From positions 1 to 8,304 of the forward strand of contig JAVBQJ010000132.1 of the NCBI GenBank assembly GCA_031549115.1: a stretch of 8,304 nucleotides of DNA, read 5' to 3'. Positions 5,990-8,304 of the stretch are shown here, one piece after another (the first letter of the stretch is position 1; every line of letters begins with the position of its first letter). Under the pieces are notes generated by a model, which saw only the letters and a program-made list of their open reading frames with translations, had not been told where the DNA came from and ran no database searches. The stretch comes from JAVBQJ01 sp031549115 (GTDB taxonomy: Bacteria; Verrucomicrobiota; Lentisphaeria; Victivallales; Victivallaceae). Both the position numbers and the translations under genes were made by a program.

Positions 5990-7594
5990 TTATGATCTAG
6001 TCGCGACTCTGTATAATCTGTAAAATACCCAAATAACGAATGAATTGAGCACCCCTCCCACAAACGCGGCAAAAGGCTTGAATCCAATCATTGACATAAG
6101 TATCATAATCAGAATGGACATGCCTCCAAAGATTATTTTTTCTATAGGTAGTGGTCTTCTTTCATTATTAGCGTTAATAAGAGGACTGATTTTTTCATAT
6201 TCAATAGCTTCTGCTACTGAAATTTTTAGCATTTGGGCTTTCTTGTGACTTTTATGGAGCCATCGCCCGATATAGATGTTTGCGCCAATGAACATTAATG
6301 GAATTGCTGTAAAAAATAATTTTAGCCCGATTGGACATTGGTTGCTCGTCCATGCCCAAAGCACCAATGGCAAAGTGCCGATAATTACCACGCAAAATAC
6401 AACAAAAAGCATCCACCCGAAATAATAATTCATGCGAAGGTCACGTAGCTGATCCTGGATATTGCCGGATTGTCCGCATAAAGAAGCAGCCTTGGCAGCA
6501 TCTCCGCGAGACATACCCCGAGTTTCCATTAGGGTTTGGATATTCAGCTCTTTTTGGGCATTTTGAATTTGTTCGAACTTCTTCCTTCCATCTTCATTAC
6601 TGTCCTGAGTTATTTCGCAAATTTTACCACAAAGATCCAATAATTCAGGATCGTGATCGATCTCCGAAACGTCGATCAGAGACATGATGAAAAAAATGCT
6701 TTTCAAAATCTCCCCGAGGTATGGGAAGAGGATATTACCTTCTTCTTTGCTTTGTTGCGCTTCAGGATTAGAAAGAACTATCCCGCGATTAAGCGCGTTC
6801 AAGGTATTGACTGCGTCTCGAAGTTCGGCTGCATTTTTATTCTCATACAGTTTTTGTATGACACTATTATATTCCGATATGAAAATTCCAGAGAACTCCC
6901 CAATAAACCTGAGCTTTCCCTGCAGTCTTTGTTCTTGAGAAGCTGATGTAACCTCTAAGACCCGCATAATTTTATTATAACCGAAAATGATCTTATCAAG
7001 GCACGGATGGCTCCATGAAGTCTGAAGAGCGTGGCTTAACATTTCCCCATAGATGGCAGCATAACTATCATCTTTTATCGCTAAGGCTTTTTGGAACTCT
7101 TTTTCGGCTTCGGCATAGGAACCACTTTTCAATGCAAGGGAAGCATAGGCCAGATGTTTCTCGAACGCCGCGTTATCTTCATTTGATGCTGAATTACTCG
7201 CGTTCTCTGCCAAAGGCAATCCTCCCAAGCGGTCCGATTTGCTTTTGAGAGATATCGCTATTATTTGCCCGCAGATAGGACACTCCATCTTTTTCCCGTC
7301 ATTATCTTCTGTCGTTTGAAACTCCTCACAGCATTGAGGACATACGTAATTCTGTTTTACCCCTTCGGTCAAGCGGGCTTTACAATAACGGCATAATGAT
7401 GCTTGTTTTTTTATGATCTTTCCGCAAAATGGGCAGTACTTTTCATCTGTCTTTGGAGTGTCTGGAGATATTGCCGGCTTTGGTATCGTGATTGTTTCGT
7501 TGCAATCGGGACATTGGGCTTGCTGGCCGCGCCATTCGTCGTCGGCTTCGATGGGCGTTCCGCACTTGGGACAATTGAAAGTGAAGCTTGGCAT
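5990..7594 (-). CDS. Triple zinc-ribbon, TPR-like, four-helix membrane protein of unknown function
   Basis: This 534-residue protein starts with three zinc ribbons. Ribbons 1 and 3 share the spacing CX2CX16CX2C (Cys8/11/28/31 and Cys85/88/105/108). The middle one is CX2CX10CX2C (Cys54/57/68/71). A TPR-like helical pair follows at about 142-178 ('YASLALKSGSYAEAEKEFQKALAI'), then a long helical region (about 195-390) ending in charged, coiled-coil-prone sequence. Four hydrophobic segments lie at about 392-414, 424-443, 487-504 and 508-526, as two hairpins, with a basic carboxy end. The ribbons and TPR are most likely cytoplasmic and the protein anchored by its carboxy half. No catalytic motif is visible; a scaffold or regulatory role is only a guess. 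The DNA is more AT-rich than the genes to the left. The gene stands alone with its own terminator, and no Shine-Dalgarno sequence precedes the ATG (7592-7594). Confidence 0.85.
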   Translation of the reverse strand: MPSFTFNCPKCGTPIEADDEWRGQQAQCPDCNETITIPKPAISPDTPKTDEKYCPFCGKIIKKQASLCRYCKARLTEGVKQNYVCPQCCEEFQTTEDNDGKKMECPICGQIIAISLKSKSDRLGGLPLAENASNSASNEDNAAFEKHLAYASLALKSGSYAEAEKEFQKALAIKDDSYAAIYGEMLSHALQTSWSHPCLDKIIFGYNKIMRVLEVTSASQEQRLQGKLRFIGEFSGIFISEYNSVIQKLYENKNAAELRDAVNTLNALNRGIVLSNPEAQQSKEEGNILFPYLGEILKSIFFIMSLIDVSEIDHDPELLDLCGKICEITQDSNEDGRKKFEQIQNAQKELNIQTLMETRGMSRGDAAKAASLCGQSGNIQDQLRDLRMNYYFGWMLFVVFCVVIIGTLPLVLWAWTSNQCPIGLKLFFTAIPLMFIGANIYIGRWLHKSHKKAQMLKISVAEAIEYEKISPLINANNERRPLPIEKIIFGGMSILIMILMSMIGFKPFAAFVGGVLNSFVIWVFYRLYRVATRS

Positions 7595-7603
7595 GATTGT
7601 ACC

Positions 7604-7633
7604 ATTCTATTTGTAAGTCGGTTGCATATTCAA
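7604..7633 (-). promoter_or_regulatory. Candidate promoter of the zinc-ribbon protein gene, close enough for a leaderless mRNA
   Basis: On the minus strand TTGAAT (7628-7633) and TAGAAT (7604-7609) are spaced by 18 nt. Only 9 nt separate the -10 box from the ATG, so transcription would begin at or within a few bases of the start codon. This agrees with the missing Shine-Dalgarno sequence. Confidence 0.4.
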
Positions 7634-7794
7634 ATCGCACCTCGCCAAAAGAGGTCCATTTCCATTTTGTGCATCCTTTTGCGCGCCTGCCACAGCGTCC
7701 GCAATTTAATGCTTAATTCCTCTTGGTCGTTTGAGTCTAAAGTATCATTGGAACGGCAGAAAAGCAAACCGCAATGGAAAGATTTGTTTATACG

Positions 7795-7811
7795 TAGGGC
7801 ATGATGCCCTA
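7795..7811. repeat. 17-nt palindrome, possible operator or small hairpin
   Basis: TAGGGCATGATGCCCTA has perfect 8-nt arms around one central base. With so small a loop it is more likely a protein-binding site than an RNA hairpin, and no T-tract follows on either strand. It lies about 15 nt past the AGGAGGTGA sequence on the minus strand. Confidence 0.4.
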
Positions 7812-7824
7812 TGAGAATAATTCC

Positions 7825-7833
7825 TCACCTCCT
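7825..7833 (-). promoter_or_regulatory. Perfect Shine-Dalgarno-like sequence without a normal start codon
   Basis: AGGAGGTGA on the minus strand is fully complementary to the 3' end of typical 16S rRNA. At suitable spacing (6 and 9 nt after AGGAGG) only ATT codons occur. The nearest ATG is about 25 nt away and gives a four-residue peptide. It may instead just encode Arg-Arg-stop of an older frame. Confidence 0.3.
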
Positions 7834-7958
7834 ATTCCCCAACCTCTCCAGTGTCCGGCTAAACTCCGCGAACGTAATCAGCGGCACTCCCTTATTGGTA
7901 CGGCATCAATCCTGGTAACGCGAATCACCCACCAACGTCTGTTTTCGCGGGCGGCGCC

Positions 7959-8304
7959 TCAAAATGCAAACAGGTGCTCATACTCAGGGTCTCGGCAGCG
8001 TCCGTAGGGAGTCATGTTCCATAAGCCTCTGGCTTTGAGGTCGGCTCCATTTTGGATTAAGAACTTGACGAGCGCTTCGTCTCCGGGTCTGAAGTCTCCC
8101 GCAACAACATGCAATGGGGTATCGTCATTATTGTTTTTTGCATTTACCTTTGCCCCATTTTCAACTAGTAACTTCACAATGTTAAAGTTTTTCTTTTGGC
8201 AAGCGACAAAAAGAGGAGTTCCTTTGTGGGAACTCTCTGCATTTACCTTTGCTCCATTTTCTATGAGCAACTTCACAATGTTAAAGTTTCCTTTTTCGCA
8301 AGCG
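7959..8304 (-). CDS. Ankyrin-repeat protein, carboxy-terminal part, cut by the right edge
   Basis: The frame is open to the window edge and the in-window GTG at 8274-8276 is inside a repeat, so the start lies outside. The visible 114 residues contain three ankyrin units: a first one ('ACEKGNFNIVKLLIENGAKV' and on), a second ('TPLFVACQKKNFNIVKLLVE' and on), and a longer, diverged third ('TPLHVVAGDFRPGDEALVKF' and on). They end in a capping tail, 'TPYGRCRDPEYEHLFAF'. Ankyrin arrays mediate protein-protein contacts; no enzymatic part or membrane segment is visible in this fragment, so its role is unknown. The first two units are nearly identical, also in DNA, implying recent expansion. Sequence is AT-rich like the neighbouring zinc-ribbon gene. 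The gene lies upstream of that gene in the same direction but about 360 nt away. Confidence 0.88.
   Translation of the reverse strand, partial: ACEKGNFNIVKLLIENGAKVNAESSHKGTPLFVACQKKNFNIVKLLVENGAKVNAKNNNDDTPLHVVAGDFRPGDEALVKFLIQNGADLKARGLWNMTPYGRCRDPEYEHLFAF
8140..8304 (-). repeat. 99-bp tandem DNA repeat encoding 33-residue ankyrin units
   Basis: Bases 8140-8205 and 8239-8304 match at 57 of 66 positions with a 99-bp offset, exactly one 33-residue ankyrin unit. The second copy runs off the window, so more units probably follow. Confidence 0.85.

Larger units (their letters stand above)
7630..7958 (-). other. Intergenic stretch with coding-like open segments, no assignable gene
   Basis: No standard gene is evident here, but three open segments stand out on the minus strand. 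(a) The ankyrin frame continues for 26 codons beyond its stop ('RENRRWWVIRVTRIDAVPIR', 7878-7958). (b) A neighbouring frame carries on with 'GVPLITFAEFSRTLERLGNRR' (7825-7905). (c) After its TGA the same frame is open for 64 more codons (7630-7824), ending 'LRTLWQARKRMHKMEMDLFWRGAI'. Segments a and b look like one carboxy-terminal coding piece broken by a frameshift. Segment c follows a perfect AGGAGGTGA but has no early ATG, GTG or TTG. The stretch could be a decayed gene, a small gene with an unusual start, or non-coding DNA; the opposite strand also has an open frame, so coding is not proven. I see no terminator for the ankyrin gene in it. Confidence 0.3.

Noticed and set aside
7443..7720. 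Minus-strand frame 'NCGRCGRRAKGCTKW' to 'FEYATDLQIEWYN', which looks like a zinc ribbon before the zinc-ribbon gene.
   Set aside because: It lacks a start, is preceded by stops and overlaps the real gene in a different frame with an unnatural Arg/Ser-rich end. A frameshifted extra ribbon is conceivable but not supported.
7801..8007. 68-codon plus-strand frame overlapping the end of the ankyrin gene.
   Set aside because: It has no clear ribosome-binding site or motif and overlaps an assured minus-strand gene. It does show that openness alone is weak evidence in this stretch.

Overview
The window is a stretch of bacterial chromosome, probably Gram-negative: it has a hybrid histidine kinase and an amidohydrolase with a lipoprotein-like signal peptide. 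The amino-terminal 'FNCPKCG' ribbon of one protein resembles proteins I associate with the Planctomycetes/Verrucomicrobia/Lentisphaerae group, but placement there is inference only. Bases 1-5800 are visibly GC-rich with compact genes. From about 5.9 kb to the right edge the DNA is clearly more AT-rich and carries low-recognition, repeat-type proteins, which looks like accessory sequence.

Layout. (1) Positions 2-1843 (+): 3' part of a PAS-GAF-HisKA-HATPase-REC hybrid sensor kinase cut by the left edge. (2) A strong hairpin terminator at 1871-1910 separates it from the convergent satP-type acetate/succinate transporter gene (1933-2499, -). (3) A minus-strand cluster, read right to left: glyoxalase/VOC protein (5414-5782), exported YtcJ-like amidohydrolase (3604-5307), unknown 123-residue protein (3221-3592) and a guanine-deaminase-like zinc deaminase (2647-3216). 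The last three genes are 4-11 nt apart. A plausible promoter (5816-5843) sits directly behind the terminator (5851-5895) of the next gene upstream. (4) A 534-residue zinc-ribbon/TPR/membrane protein (5990-7594, -), whose likely -10 box lies so close to the ATG that its mRNA may be leaderless. (5) About 360 nt (7595-7958) without an assignable gene but with coding-like open stretches, a perfect Shine-Dalgarno sequence and a 17-nt palindrome. (6) The carboxy-terminal end of an ankyrin-repeat protein (7959-8304, -) with 99-bp tandem DNA repeats, cut by the right edge.

How the genes may work together: the VOC/amidohydrolase/unknown/deaminase set looks like one transcription unit for breaking down or detoxifying a small amide- or imine-containing compound, with the amidohydrolase outside the cytoplasm and the other enzymes inside. 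The substrate is not evident. The most interesting details are a 22-nt near-copy of the amidohydrolase 3' end just upstream of that gene (a possible scar of a lost tandem paralogue), the zinc-ribbon membrane protein, and the odd 7.6-7.96 kb stretch. I see no CRISPR array, insertion sequence, tRNA or rRNA.
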